11,453 nt of DNA, from positions 1 to 11,453 of the forward strand of contig JAOZLK010000074.1 of NCBI GenBank assembly GCA_029934875.1, given 5' to 3'. Source of the stretch: Bacteroidales bacterium. Its GTDB lineage: Bacteria; Bacteroidota; Bacteroidia; Bacteroidales; GCA-2748055. Under the pieces are notes generated by a model that was not told the DNA's origin, did no database searches, and saw only the letters and a program-made list of their open reading frames with translations. Below, piece by piece: positions 1 through 7,730 of this stretch; position 1 is the stretch's first letter; every line of letters starts with the position of its first letter. The translations under genes and the position numbers were made by a program.

Positions 1-2
1 AG

Positions 3-2516
3 AAAGCCGCCCTGATTGCCGGTGGTATCATCCCTCCAGGCATGGAGGGAGCAGGACTTCCTCTCACCGATTTGCTGGACCGCATGGTGGGTCCCGGGAT
101 GGGCTTCGAACTGGTGAGCCACGTGAACAACATCCCGAAGGGCTCCCGCCTTGCTGTATCCACCAACCTGCTGGCTTCCATGATTGCGCTTTTAATGCGG
201 GCTACAGGACAAACCAGCTCGCTTACAGGGGCCCTTACGGAAGAAGAGAGGCGCCTGGTGGCGGCCCGTGCCATACTGGGAGAATGGCTTGGAGGGTCAG
301 GAGGGGGCTGGCAGGATTCAGGAGGAATCTGGCCTGGAATCAAACTCATCAAAGGGGTCAGGGCTGGTCCCGGAGATCCCGAATATGGAAAAAGCAAGGG
401 CCGCCTGCTACCCGATCACAGCATACTGGACATGGATGCGGTCAGCTCATCAAGCAGGCAGAAATTACAGGACAGCCTGGTGATGGTGCATGGAGGAATG
501 GCATCCGATGTGGGACCCATCCTGGAAATGGTCACCGAAAAATACCTGCTTCGGTCGGAAGCCGAGTGGAAGGCCCGTGGTGAGGCGATCCGGCTCTTCG
601 ATCATGTGGTGGAGAAAATCAAGGAGGGAGACATTCAATCCATCGGACGCTTCACCCAGCAAAACTTTGCGGGCCCCATCCAGACCATTATTCCATGGAC
701 AAGCAGTGCATTCACTGAAGCACTCATCGACCGTGTTAAGAAAGAGTTCGGAGAAGATTTTTGGGGTTTTTGGATGATGGGTGGCATGTCGGGCGGAGGC
801 ATGGGCTTCATGTTTGAACCCTCGGTGAAGCATAAGGCTCAGCTACGCCTGCAGGAGATTCTTCGCGAGGTTAAAAAAGTCTATGAAAAGGCCGTTCCTT
901 TTGCCATGGAACCTGTGGTTTACGAGTTCAGCATAAACGAAGAGGGTTCGGTCTCGCAGCTGCTCAGGGGCGAGAAAGCGCTGATGTCGCAATGGTACTA
1001 CATCCTTAAATCGCCCGCTCTTCTCAAAAAAGATATCTCCGCCCTGACCAGGACACAAAGAATGGAACTGCAGCACCTGGGGCAAGAATCTAAATCGGGC
1101 AAAGACTATCAAGAGCTTGTTTCAGGGCTCTACGAAAGGATGATCCCACGTGCAGAAACCGAAGCAAAGGGTGAACAAACACTTTCGGATCTTCTTGAAG
1201 CCTATGGATTTGACAATGAGATGCACCAGCAGATCAGGGCCGATTACAAGTCCGGCAGGATCGGGCTCTCCCAGAACCGCCTGCCGCTTAGCTCTGTGAT
1301 CAAAGATGTGGGACCCGATGAGCTTACAACACCCGATGAGAAGATGTATGCTTCACATGTGGAAGCCGGGAAGAAAGCTCTGAAAGAGGGGAAGCTGGCC
1401 ATCATCTCCCTGGCCGGTGGAGCAGGCAGCAGATGGACCCAGGGAGCAGGTGTGGTAAAATCCCTTCATCCCTTTATACGTTTTGCAGGAAAACACAGAA
1501 GCTTTATTGAGCTTCACCTGGCGAAAAACAGGAAAATCTCCCAGGAAAACGAATGTGAAATTCCCCACGTGCTTACCACCAGTTTTCTCACTCATGACGC
1601 CATCAGGGAGTTTCTTGATCATTTTGAATCCTTTGGTCACAGGGGCCCCCTCTACCTTTCACCGGGCCGTTCTATTGGTCTGCGCCTGGTTCCCACAGAA
1701 AGGGAACTCAGGTACCTCTGGGAGATACTTCCCCAGCAGATTCTGGATATTCAGGAGCAAAAAGTTCGTGAAAGCCTGAATAAGGCCCTGATCTCCTGGG
1801 CAAAGGAGTCGGGCGAAGGGGAAGACTACAGGGATAACCTGCCTCACCAGTGTGTTCATCCTGTGGGACACTGGTATGAGATTCCCAATATGATGCTGAA
1901 CGGAACCCTGCACAGGCTGCTCAGTGAGAATCCGGGTCTCGAACACCTGATGGTCCACAATATTGATACACTGGGGGCCAACGCCGATCCGGCTGTTTTT
2001 GGACTTCACCTGGCCAATAAGGGGGGCGTGACCGCCGAGGTCATTACCCGGAGCTTGAACGACCGGGGAGGCGGACTGGCTAAGGTGAATGGAAGGATAA
2101 GGATCATCGAGGGACTGGCATTGCCCGACGAGAAAATCGAATTCGAATTAAGTTATTATAATACAGGCACCTTCTGGCTTGATATACAGAAGATCCTGGA
2201 TATTTTCGAGTTGTCGCGCGATGACCTGGCCAATGAGGATCTGGTTCGAAGCGCGGTTCGAAGAATGTCACGCAGGATGCCAAGCTATATGACCATTAAA
2301 GATGTGAAGAAAAGATGGGGAAAGGGCCAGGAGGATGTATTTCCGGTGGCCCAGTTTGAAAAACTGTGGGGTGACATGACTGCCTTACCTGACCTGGATT
2401 GTAACTACCTTTCGGTTTCCCGGATGCGTGGTCAACAACTCAAGGAGGTTTCCGAATTGGACGGCTGGCTACGTGATGGTTCTGCAGGATATATTCAGCA
2501 GCTTTGCGGATATTAG
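3..2516 (+). CDS. Bifunctional GHMP-type sugar kinase / UDPGP-type nucleotidyltransferase, 5' partial
   Basis: The reading frame is open to the left edge, so the true start lies outside the window; the ATG at 42 is internal (residues below count from it). The first half is a GHMP-family sugar kinase related to the fucokinase and heptose-kinase branch: a phosphate-loop-like PKGSRLAVST at 32-41, a catalytic GGGWQD at 87-92, and a glycine-rich third motif GGMSGGGMGF at 247-256. A helical linker follows. From about 380 the protein is a UDPGP-family uridylyltransferase: the nucleotide loop LAGGAGSRW at 457-465, a likely catalytic Lys in VVKSLHPF near 473, and the sugar/metal motif HNIDTLG near 639-645. 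The expected role, from family knowledge, is a salvage route in the cytosol: free sugar to sugar-1-phosphate to NDP-sugar. The sugar cannot be read from the sequence. The gene ends with TAG and is followed by 102 bp, so it is probably separate from the grpE run. The kinase loop lacks the usual GLGSS glycines, so kinase activity is uncertain. Confidence 0.8.
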   Translation, partial: KAALIAGGIIPPGMEGAGLPLTDLLDRMVGPGMGFELVSHVNNIPKGSRLAVSTNLLASMIALLMRATGQTSSLTGALTEEERRLVAARAILGEWLGGSGGGWQDSGGIWPGIKLIKGVRAGPGDPEYGKSKGRLLPDHSILDMDAVSSSSRQKLQDSLVMVHGGMASDVGPILEMVTEKYLLRSEAEWKARGEAIRLFDHVVEKIKEGDIQSIGRFTQQNFAGPIQTIIPWTSSAFTEALIDRVKKEFGEDFWGFWMMGGMSGGGMGFMFEPSVKHKAQLRLQEILREVKKVYEKAVPFAMEPVVYEFSINEEGSVSQLLRGEKALMSQWYYILKSPALLKKDISALTRTQRMELQHLGQESKSGKDYQELVSGLYERMIPRAETEAKGEQTLSDLLEAYGFDNEMHQQIRADYKSGRIGLSQNRLPLSSVIKDVGPDELTTPDEKMYASHVEAGKKALKEGKLAIISLAGGAGSRWTQGAGVVKSLHPFIRFAGKHRSFIELHLAKNRKISQENECEIPHVLTTSFLTHDAIREFLDHFESFGHRGPLYLSPGRSIGLRLVPTERELRYLWEILPQQILDIQEQKVRESLNKALISWAKESGEGEDYRDNLPHQCVHPVGHWYEIPNMMLNGTLHRLLSENPGLEHLMVHNIDTLGANADPAVFGLHLANKGGVTAEVITRSLNDRGGGLAKVNGRIRIIEGLALPDEKIEFELSYYNTGTFWLDIQKILDIFELSRDDLANEDLVRSAVRRMSRRMPSYMTIKDVKKRWGKGQEDVFPVAQFEKLWGDMTALPDLDCNYLSVSRMRGQQLKEVSELDGWLRDGSAGYIQQLCGY

Positions 2517-2618
2517 CTCTCAATTTTTCAGAAACTGACAATATGTCAAGCAAATGGCATTGGCTCAATATTTGACCTCTTTGGGGCAATATTATTGTAT
2601 TTAAATAAGAGCAAAGAG
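2517..2618 (+). promoter_or_regulatory. Intergenic region upstream of grpE with short repeats, probable promoter region
   Basis: This AT-rich 102-bp gap separates the sugar-activation gene from grpE and is the only sizeable + strand gap in the window, so the grpE-dnaJ run probably starts here. It holds a perfect dyad TGACA-ATA-TGTCA (2536-2548) and a 7-bp direct repeat CAATATT at 2566-2572 and 2587-2593, 21 bp apart, with a further CAATAT at 2539-2544. A TTTG/TTGACC element at 2571-2577 could be an upstream promoter box, but no convincing downstream box was found. No CIRCE operator (TTAGCACTC-N9-GAGTGCTAA) is present, so HrcA control is not supported. There is no strong terminator for the preceding gene. 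Promoter assignment is inference. Confidence 0.3.
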
Positions 2619-3212
2619 ATGGCCGATAAGACAAAACTTACTGATAGTCAGAAAGATAAAAAGACTGAGCTTGAAGAAACCCTAAGCCAGGAGGAAGTCC
2701 AAAACGAGACCTCAAAGGAGGAAGCGTCTGAAGAGAACGATGAAAAGGAGCTAAGAGAGGAAAAAAAGGAGCCCACTGCTGAGGAAAAGCTGGCAGAATT
2801 GCAGGATCGATACCTGCGTTTGTCAGCCGAGTATGACAATTTTCGTAAAAGAACACTTAAGGAGAAGATTGACCTGCAGAAGAGTGGTAACGAAAATCTC
2901 TTGAATTCCCTGCTGCCGGTGGCCGATGATTTCGATCGAGCCATGGGTGTTGTTGATGAAGCAACAGATATTAAGGCAGTAAAGGAAGGGCTGAAACTCA
3001 TTTCCGGAAAATTCTCCGGCTTCCTTGCCCAACAGGGAGTCAAGGAGATTGATGCCGTGAAGAAGAAATTCGATACTGACCTGCACGAGGCGATTACCAA
3101 AATCCCTGCACCCTCAAAAAAGATGAAGGGTAAGGTAGTGGATGTGGTACAAAAGGGTTATTACCTGAATGACAGGGTACTGCGATTCGCAAAAGTGGTA
3201 ATAGGAGAATAA
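2619..3212 (+). CDS. grpE: GrpE, nucleotide exchange factor of DnaK
   Basis: GrpE is the cytosolic co-chaperone that releases ADP from DnaK and so resets the DnaK-DnaJ folding cycle. The product is 197 aa, the usual size. Residues 1-58 are highly charged and mostly acidic. The long dimerising helix follows, with LQDRYLRLSAEYDNFRKRT at 61-79 and LLPVADDFDRA at 98-108. The C-terminal beta domain holds FDTDLHEAIT (151-160) and the family signature GYYLNDRVLRFAKVVIG (180-196). The start was moved to the ATG at 2619: a longer reading from TTG at 2595 would add eight residues, but TTG is a weak start and the added residues look non-native. The upstream sequence has no strong Shine-Dalgarno. It lies 21 bp before dnaJ, the classical pairing, and heat-shock co-expression is expected but not shown by a recognisable operator. 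Confidence 0.96.
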   Translation: MADKTKLTDSQKDKKTELEETLSQEEVQNETSKEEASEENDEKELREEKKEPTAEEKLAELQDRYLRLSAEYDNFRKRTLKEKIDLQKSGNENLLNSLLPVADDFDRAMGVVDEATDIKAVKEGLKLISGKFSGFLAQQGVKEIDAVKKKFDTDLHEAITKIPAPSKKMKGKVVDVVQKGYYLNDRVLRFAKVVIGE

Positions 3213-3233
3213 ATCAGCGCTTAATAAAAGCAT

Positions 3234-4397
3234 ATGGCAAAAAGAGATTATTACGAAATACTGGGCCTGTCCAAAAGCGCTTCGCAGGAGGAAATCAAAA
3301 AGGCATACCGACAGTCAGCGATTCAGAACCACCCGGACAAGAATCCCGGTGACAAGGCCGCAGAGGAGCGGTTTAAGAAGGCTGCTGAAGCTTACGAAGT
3401 GCTGTCGGACGATCAGAAACGTCAGAAGTACGATCAGTTCGGTCACGCTGCCTTTGAGAATGGCGGCGGAGGTGGTTTCCATGGCGGAGGTATGTCCATG
3501 GATGATATCTTCTCCCAGTTCGGGGATATTTTCGGAGGCTTTGGAGGATTCGGAGGTTTTGGCGGATTTAGCGGATCGGGTGGATCGGGCCGCGGGGGTG
3601 GCATCACCAAGGGTTCCAACCTCAGGGTAAAGGTTAAACTGAACCTGAAGGAGGTTGCCAATGGTGTTGAGAAAAAGATCAAGGTAAAAAAGTATGTTGC
3701 CTGTCAAACCTGCGATGGATCGGGTGCAAAAAATGGCACCGCGAAAGATACTTGCGGCACCTGCCGTGGTAATGGCCAGGTGACCCGGGTAACCAACACC
3801 TTCCTGGGCCAGATGCAAACGGCCTCCACCTGTCCCACCTGTCATGGTGAGGGCACCACCATCAGCCAGAAATGTGAATCATGCTACGGTGAGGGGATCG
3901 TTAAGGAGGAGGAAGTGATCAAAATCAATATCCCGGCCGGAGTAGCCGAGGGTATGCAGGTGAAGTTGACTGGCAAGGGTAATGCTGCCAGGCGCGGCGG
4001 GGTCAATGGCGACCTGCTGGTGATCATCCATGAAGAAGAGCACCCAGATCTTACCAGGGATGGAAGTGACCTGATCTATAGCCTCTACCTGAGCGTTCCC
4101 CAGGCCACCCTGGGAGCAACCGTGGAAATTCCTACCGTGGAGGGCAAGGCTAAAATAAAAATCGAACAGGGAACACAGCCCGGAAGAATCCTGCGCCTGA
4201 GGGGTAAAGGGGTGCCGGAGGTGAATGGCTATGGCCGGGGCGACCTGCTGGTACAGATCAATGTCTGGATACCAAAAACACTGGATAAGGAAGAGAAGAA
4301 AATATTTGAAAAGATGGAGCATTCCGATAGCTTTACACCACGGCCAGACAAGTCTGAAAATGGCTTTTTCAACCGGGTGAAAAACTTTTTCGAATGA
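3234..4397 (+). CDS. dnaJ: DnaJ, Hsp40 co-chaperone
   Basis: DnaJ delivers unfolded proteins to DnaK and stimulates its ATPase in the cytosol. At 387 aa it is full length with all type-I domains. The J domain is at residues 4-74, with the essential HPD at 33-35. The Gly/Phe-rich segment (about 76-123) contains GGF repeats. The zinc-binding domain has four CxxCxGxG motifs: CQTCDGSG from 157, CGTCRGNG from 174, CPTCHGEG from 200 and CESCYGEG from 214. The two C-terminal substrate-binding beta domains follow, ending in a short basic tail. The start ATG at 3234 gives the standard [12 protein letters not shown]-terminus. Its stop overlaps the start of the next gene by 4 bp (ATGA at 4394-4397), suggesting that the ABC exporter ATPase is translated by reinitiation behind dnaJ. 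Confidence 0.98.
   Translation: MAKRDYYEILGLSKSASQEEIKKAYRQSAIQNHPDKNPGDKAAEERFKKAAEAYEVLSDDQKRQKYDQFGHAAFENGGGGGFHGGGMSMDDIFSQFGDIFGGFGGFGGFGGFSGSGGSGRGGGITKGSNLRVKVKLNLKEVANGVEKKIKVKKYVACQTCDGSGAKNGTAKDTCGTCRGNGQVTRVTNTFLGQMQTASTCPTCHGEGTTISQKCESCYGEGIVKEEEVIKINIPAGVAEGMQVKLTGKGNAARRGGVNGDLLVIIHEEEHPDLTRDGSDLIYSLYLSVPQATLGATVEIPTVEGKAKIKIEQGTQPGRILRLRGKGVPEVNGYGRGDLLVQINVWIPKTLDKEEKKIFEKMEHSDSFTPRPDKSENGFFNRVKNFFE
3534..3587 (+). repeat. In-frame 9-bp tandem repeat in dnaJ (GGF repeats)
   Basis: Six imperfect 9-bp units run in the dnaJ frame, of the type GGAGGCTTT, GGAGGATTC, GGAGGTTTT and GGCGGATTT, then two units where the Phe codon is replaced by TCG (Ser). They encode four Gly-Gly-Phe triplets followed by SGS/GGS in the flexible Gly/Phe linker. 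Such a run can change length by slippage without breaking the frame. The repeat is a direct observation; variability between strains is inference. Confidence 0.75.
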
Positions 4398-5356
4398 ACC
4401 GAGCCTACGAGCCCAGCGGAGCTAATCTTATCACTGCCGATTCGGTTGTCAAGGACTACAATGGCCACAGGGCACTGAACAAGGTATCACTAAAGGTTCC
4501 GGAAGGAAGCATTTACGGATTACTGGGACCAAACGGGGCAGGGAAAACCACCATGCTGCGTATCATCAACCAGATCACCGCACCCGATGAGGGAGCGATT
4601 CTTTTCCGCGACAAGCCCATTGGGAGTGAGCACATATCACAGATCGGCTACCTCCCCGAAGAACGCGGCCTTTACAAAAAGATGAAGGTTGGAGAACAGG
4701 CACTCTACCTGGCCAGGCTGAAGGGCTTGAGCCGGCAGGAAGCACTCAGTCGTTTAAAGTTATGGTTCGAGAAGTTCGAAATTGGTAGCTGGTGGGATAA
4801 GAAGGTGGAGGAACTTTCCAAGGGAATGGCACAAAAGGTACAATTCATCATCACCGTGCTGCACGAACCCTCCCTGCTTATTTTTGACGAACCTTTCAGC
4901 GGATTTGATCCCATTAATGTAAACCTTCTCAAAAACGAGATCCTCCAGATGAGAGAAAGGGGAGCAACCATTATCTTTTCCACACACAACATGTCGTCGG
5001 TGGAGGAACTTTGCAATCACATCACCCTGATTAATCAATCGGAAGTAATACTCCAGGGAGAAATCAACGAGGTAAGGGATCGCTACAGGGCCAACAAGTT
5101 CAGGGTACATTTTAAAGGAGAGCCGGAGAAGCTTAGCAGGGGACTGGAAACAGGATTCGAACTGCTGCAGATGGATGAGAATGGCAGGGGCCAGGAGGCA
5201 ACCATCCAGGTCACCCGGGATGGAGGCTCCAACGAATTGCTTAAAAACCTGGTCCATATTACCGAGGTAAAAGCTTTCCATGAGATCCTACCCAATATGA
5301 ACGATATCTTCATCCAGGTTGTGAATAAGGCAAGCAAGAAAAACGTGCAGCCATGA
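4394..5356 (+). CDS. ABC exporter ATP-binding protein (NatA/YhaQ-like)
   Basis: This 320-aa protein is the cytosolic ATPase of an ABC-2 type exporter. Residues 12-225 are the nucleotide-binding domain. Walker A GPNGAGKT is at 45-52, the Q-loop position reads YLPEERGLY near 86-94 (glutamate in place of the usual Gln, common in this subfamily), the signature is LSKGM at 141-145, Walker B LLIFDEP is at 161-167, and the switch His is H198. About 90 residues after the ATPase core match the accessory C-terminal domain usual in this subfamily. It starts inside the dnaJ stop (ATGA) and its own stop overlaps the start of the permease gene in the same way, so the two subunits are surely made together. 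The substrate is unknown: NatA homologues export sodium, but many relatives have other or unknown cargo. Confidence 0.92.
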   Translation: MNRAYEPSGANLITADSVVKDYNGHRALNKVSLKVPEGSIYGLLGPNGAGKTTMLRIINQITAPDEGAILFRDKPIGSEHISQIGYLPEERGLYKKMKVGEQALYLARLKGLSRQEALSRLKLWFEKFEIGSWWDKKVEELSKGMAQKVQFIITVLHEPSLLIFDEPFSGFDPINVNLLKNEILQMRERGATIIFSTHNMSSVEELCNHITLINQSEVILQGEINEVRDRYRANKFRVHFKGEPEKLSRGLETGFELLQMDENGRGQEATIQVTRDGGSNELLKNLVHITEVKAFHEILPNMNDIFIQVVNKASKKNVQP

Positions 5357-6738
5357 AGAGCATGATATCACTGATCATTAACCGGGAGTACATGACCCGG
5401 ATCCGGAAGAAATCATTCATTGTCATGTCCATCCTGGGGCCCTTTATTTTTGCGGCCTATGTACTGATCCCCATGTATTTTGCCACCATGGAGGATAAGG
5501 ATGAAAAAAAGGTGGTGGTACTGGATGAATCCAAAATGTTCACCGAGTACGGACCCAATGGAGCCTCTTGCGTAATTCCCGACAGGGAGTTCCTGAAATT
5601 CGAAATCATTGAAGGAGTTCCCCTGGAAACCTTCAAAGAGGGCTTCGATCAATCGGGTTACTATGCCATCCTCTTCATTCCCAAAAACCTTATGTCGTCC
5701 GAATCGTCCCTGATCTACTCCACCAAACAGGTTTCCCTTGAGGTGAGCGAGCACATCAGGCGATCCATGGAAAATGAGATCGAACACCTGAAGCTGGCCG
5801 CCAACGACATTCACGACATCGAACGGATCCTGGCTGAAGTGGAGACCTCGCTCAACCTGCGCAGCATTAAGTGGACCAAAGACGGAGATACCCAGGAGAC
5901 CCATACAGGAGTGGTTATGGGCGTAGGCTACATGAGTGGCCTGCTGATCTTTTTCTTCATCTTCTTTTTCGGATCGCAGGTAATGCGCGGGGTGATTGAA
6001 GAGAAAGTGAGTCGAATTATTGAAGTGATTATCAGCTCTGTGAAACCCTTCCAACTTATGATGGGCAAGATCATTGGCGTAGGTCTCACAGGCCTGACGC
6101 AGTTCATCATCTGGATAGTCCTCTCCATGGTTCTGATTACCGGTCTGAAGGCTGCCTTCTTCCCTGAACTGAACCAGACGCCCACAGAACAGGTGGTGGG
6201 ATCAGATCTGTTCATGGATGGACAGAGTGAAGTTGCCCCTGCTGCTGCCGGATCGGTTCTTTCGGGAGACGACATGGATGCAGCCATGGAAATATTTGCA
6301 TCCCTCAAAAACATCAACCTTGGGCTGATGGTTGGGGCATTCCTGTTCTACTTTATTTTCGGCTACCTGCTGTATGCGGCCATGTTTGCCGTTGTAGGAT
6401 CGATGGTCGACAACGAAACTGACACTCAACAGCTGGTCCTGCCGGTAATTCTGCCCCTGATCCTTGGCATTTATGTAATGATCAGTGCCATGAATAATCC
6501 CGACGGGGCTCTGCCCTTCTGGTTCAGTCTGATCCCTTTTACTTCGCCGGTGGTAATGATGGTTCGGATCCCCTTCGGGGTACCCTGGTGGCAGATAGCA
6601 GTATCCGGAAGCCTGCTGATCGCGACCTTCGTAGCCATGACATGGGTGGCAGGAAAAATCTATCGCACCGGCATCCTTATGTACGGTAAAAAAATCACTT
6701 ACAAGGAGATCTGGAAATGGCTACGCTACAGTTCCTGA
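5353..6738 (+). CDS. ABC-2 family exporter permease (NatB/YhaP-like)
   Basis: This is the 461-aa membrane subunit that pairs with the preceding ATPase in the inner membrane. A first membrane helix spans about residues 22-44 after a short basic N-terminus. A large extracytoplasmic domain (about 48-185) follows, then a cluster of membrane helices at about 188-210, 238-266, 322-350, 361-380, 388-405 and 412-434. The conserved cytoplasmic stretch EEKVSRIIEVIISSVKPF (216-233) between the first and second helices of the cluster is the coupling segment typical of NatB-type permeases. A polar, Gly/Ala-rich loop sits at about 270-320. The start overlaps the ATPase stop by 4 bp, and the next gene begins 23 bp after its stop. 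The cargo cannot be told from sequence, and no accessory or outer-membrane partner is encoded nearby. Confidence 0.9.
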   Translation: MKSMISLIINREYMTRIRKKSFIVMSILGPFIFAAYVLIPMYFATMEDKDEKKVVVLDESKMFTEYGPNGASCVIPDREFLKFEIIEGVPLETFKEGFDQSGYYAILFIPKNLMSSESSLIYSTKQVSLEVSEHIRRSMENEIEHLKLAANDIHDIERILAEVETSLNLRSIKWTKDGDTQETHTGVVMGVGYMSGLLIFFFIFFFGSQVMRGVIEEKVSRIIEVIISSVKPFQLMMGKIIGVGLTGLTQFIIWIVLSMVLITGLKAAFFPELNQTPTEQVVGSDLFMDGQSEVAPAAAGSVLSGDDMDAAMEIFASLKNINLGLMVGAFLFYFIFGYLLYAAMFAVVGSMVDNETDTQQLVLPVILPLILGIYVMISAMNNPDGALPFWFSLIPFTSPVVMMVRIPFGVPWWQIAVSGSLLIATFVAMTWVAGKIYRTGILMYGKKITYKEIWKWLRYSS

Positions 6739-6761
6739 TTTTTTTAACATGAGAATTCACG

Positions 6762-7676
6762 ATGATCGCGATACTTGATTTTGGGACCAATACCTTCAAT
6801 TTGCTCATAGCCGAGCGAAAGGACCGCAGTTTTAATATTATTTTCACCAGCAAGGAGCCTGTAAAGCTGGGCCGCGGAGGAATTCAGATCAATCGCATCA
6901 CTCCGGCCGCCTTCGAAAGGGGCTATGCGGCCATCCAGAACCATATGGGAAGCATTGAAAAATATGAAGTGACGGAGGTGCGTGCCTTTGCCACTTCGGC
7001 CATCCGTAATGCCAGTAACGGACAAGAGTTCGTAGAGGAAGTGGAAAAACGCTTCGATTTCAGGGTGAGGGTAATCCCTGGTGATCGTGAGGCTACGCTG
7101 ATTTACAAAGGGGTCAGGCAGGCCTACTCCATGAACCATAAAAAGGCGATGATACTCGACATTGGCGGGGGAAGCAATGAATTTATCATTTGTGATGAGC
7201 AGGGAATCAGCTGGAAGCACAGCTTTGAGCTGGGCATGGCAAGGATCCTGGAGCTTTTCGAACTTTCAGATCCCATCACTTATGAGGAGATTCATGCGCT
7301 GGAAGCCTATTTCAAACATGAGCTTGGCCCCCTGCTGGATGTTGTAAAAAAAGAAAAACCACAGACGCTGATAGGAGCATCGGGGTCTTTTGACACCTTT
7401 TACGCCATGGTCAGAATGCAGGCAGGGATGGTCGAAGATGTGGGGCACAGCCGCCTTATTTCCATGCTTGATTTTCGACGAATCCGTGAGCAACTGCTTC
7501 GTTCCACTAACGCAGAGCGGATGAATATGCCAGGGATGGAGCCGGTTCGGGTGGATATGATTGTGCCTGCGGCGATTTTTGTTAGTTTTGTGATACGTCA
7601 GTGCAACATCAAACAGCTGGTTCAATCGGATTTTGCCCTCAAGGAGGGAGTAATCTCTGAGCTGGTCGGTATCTGA
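6762..7676 (+). CDS. Ppx/GppA-family exopolyphosphatase or pppGpp phosphatase
   Basis: Members of this family in the actin/Hsp70-like ATPase superfold hydrolyse polyphosphate ends or pppGpp. The 304-aa product has the five-motif core. The phosphate-1 loop is DFGTNTFNLLIAE at 6-18 (commonly DIGSNS in the family), ATSAIRNA is at 77-84, GDREA at 107-111 with the catalytic Glu, the phosphate-2 loop DIGGGS at 133-138, and an adenosine-type GASGSFD in the second half. It is the short, two-domain form: the C-terminal HD-like domain of E. coli Ppx (about 510 aa) is absent, as in many short homologues. It lies 23 bp after the permease gene and 54 bp before a response regulator gene, so it probably belongs to the same transcript. 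Whether it prefers polyphosphate or pppGpp cannot be decided from the sequence. Confidence 0.9.
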   Translation: MIAILDFGTNTFNLLIAERKDRSFNIIFTSKEPVKLGRGGIQINRITPAAFERGYAAIQNHMGSIEKYEVTEVRAFATSAIRNASNGQEFVEEVEKRFDFRVRVIPGDREATLIYKGVRQAYSMNHKKAMILDIGGGSNEFIICDEQGISWKHSFELGMARILELFELSDPITYEEIHALEAYFKHELGPLLDVVKKEKPQTLIGASGSFDTFYAMVRMQAGMVEDVGHSRLISMLDFRRIREQLLRSTNAERMNMPGMEPVRVDMIVPAAIFVSFVIRQCNIKQLVQSDFALKEGVISELVGI

Positions 7677-7730
7677 TCCTCGCAGGCGAACTCCCGGACC
7701 GTACACCTGCTCCGGAAAACAAAGAAAGAC

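Noticed and set aside
2595..2618. TTG-initiated N-terminal extension of GrpE
   Set aside because: The ATG at 2619 gives a normal GrpE N-terminus. The eight extra codons fall in the AT-rich presumed promoter region and use a weak start.
2517..2618. CIRCE/HrcA operator before grpE
   Set aside because: No TTAGCACTC/GAGTGCTAA pair is present in the intergenic region, and no hrcA gene is adjacent.
5413..6054. A 213-codon - strand open frame opposite the permease gene
   Set aside because: It is antisense to a clear membrane protein gene, rich in His and Gly as expected from reversed hydrophobic codons, with no start signal or recognisable domain.
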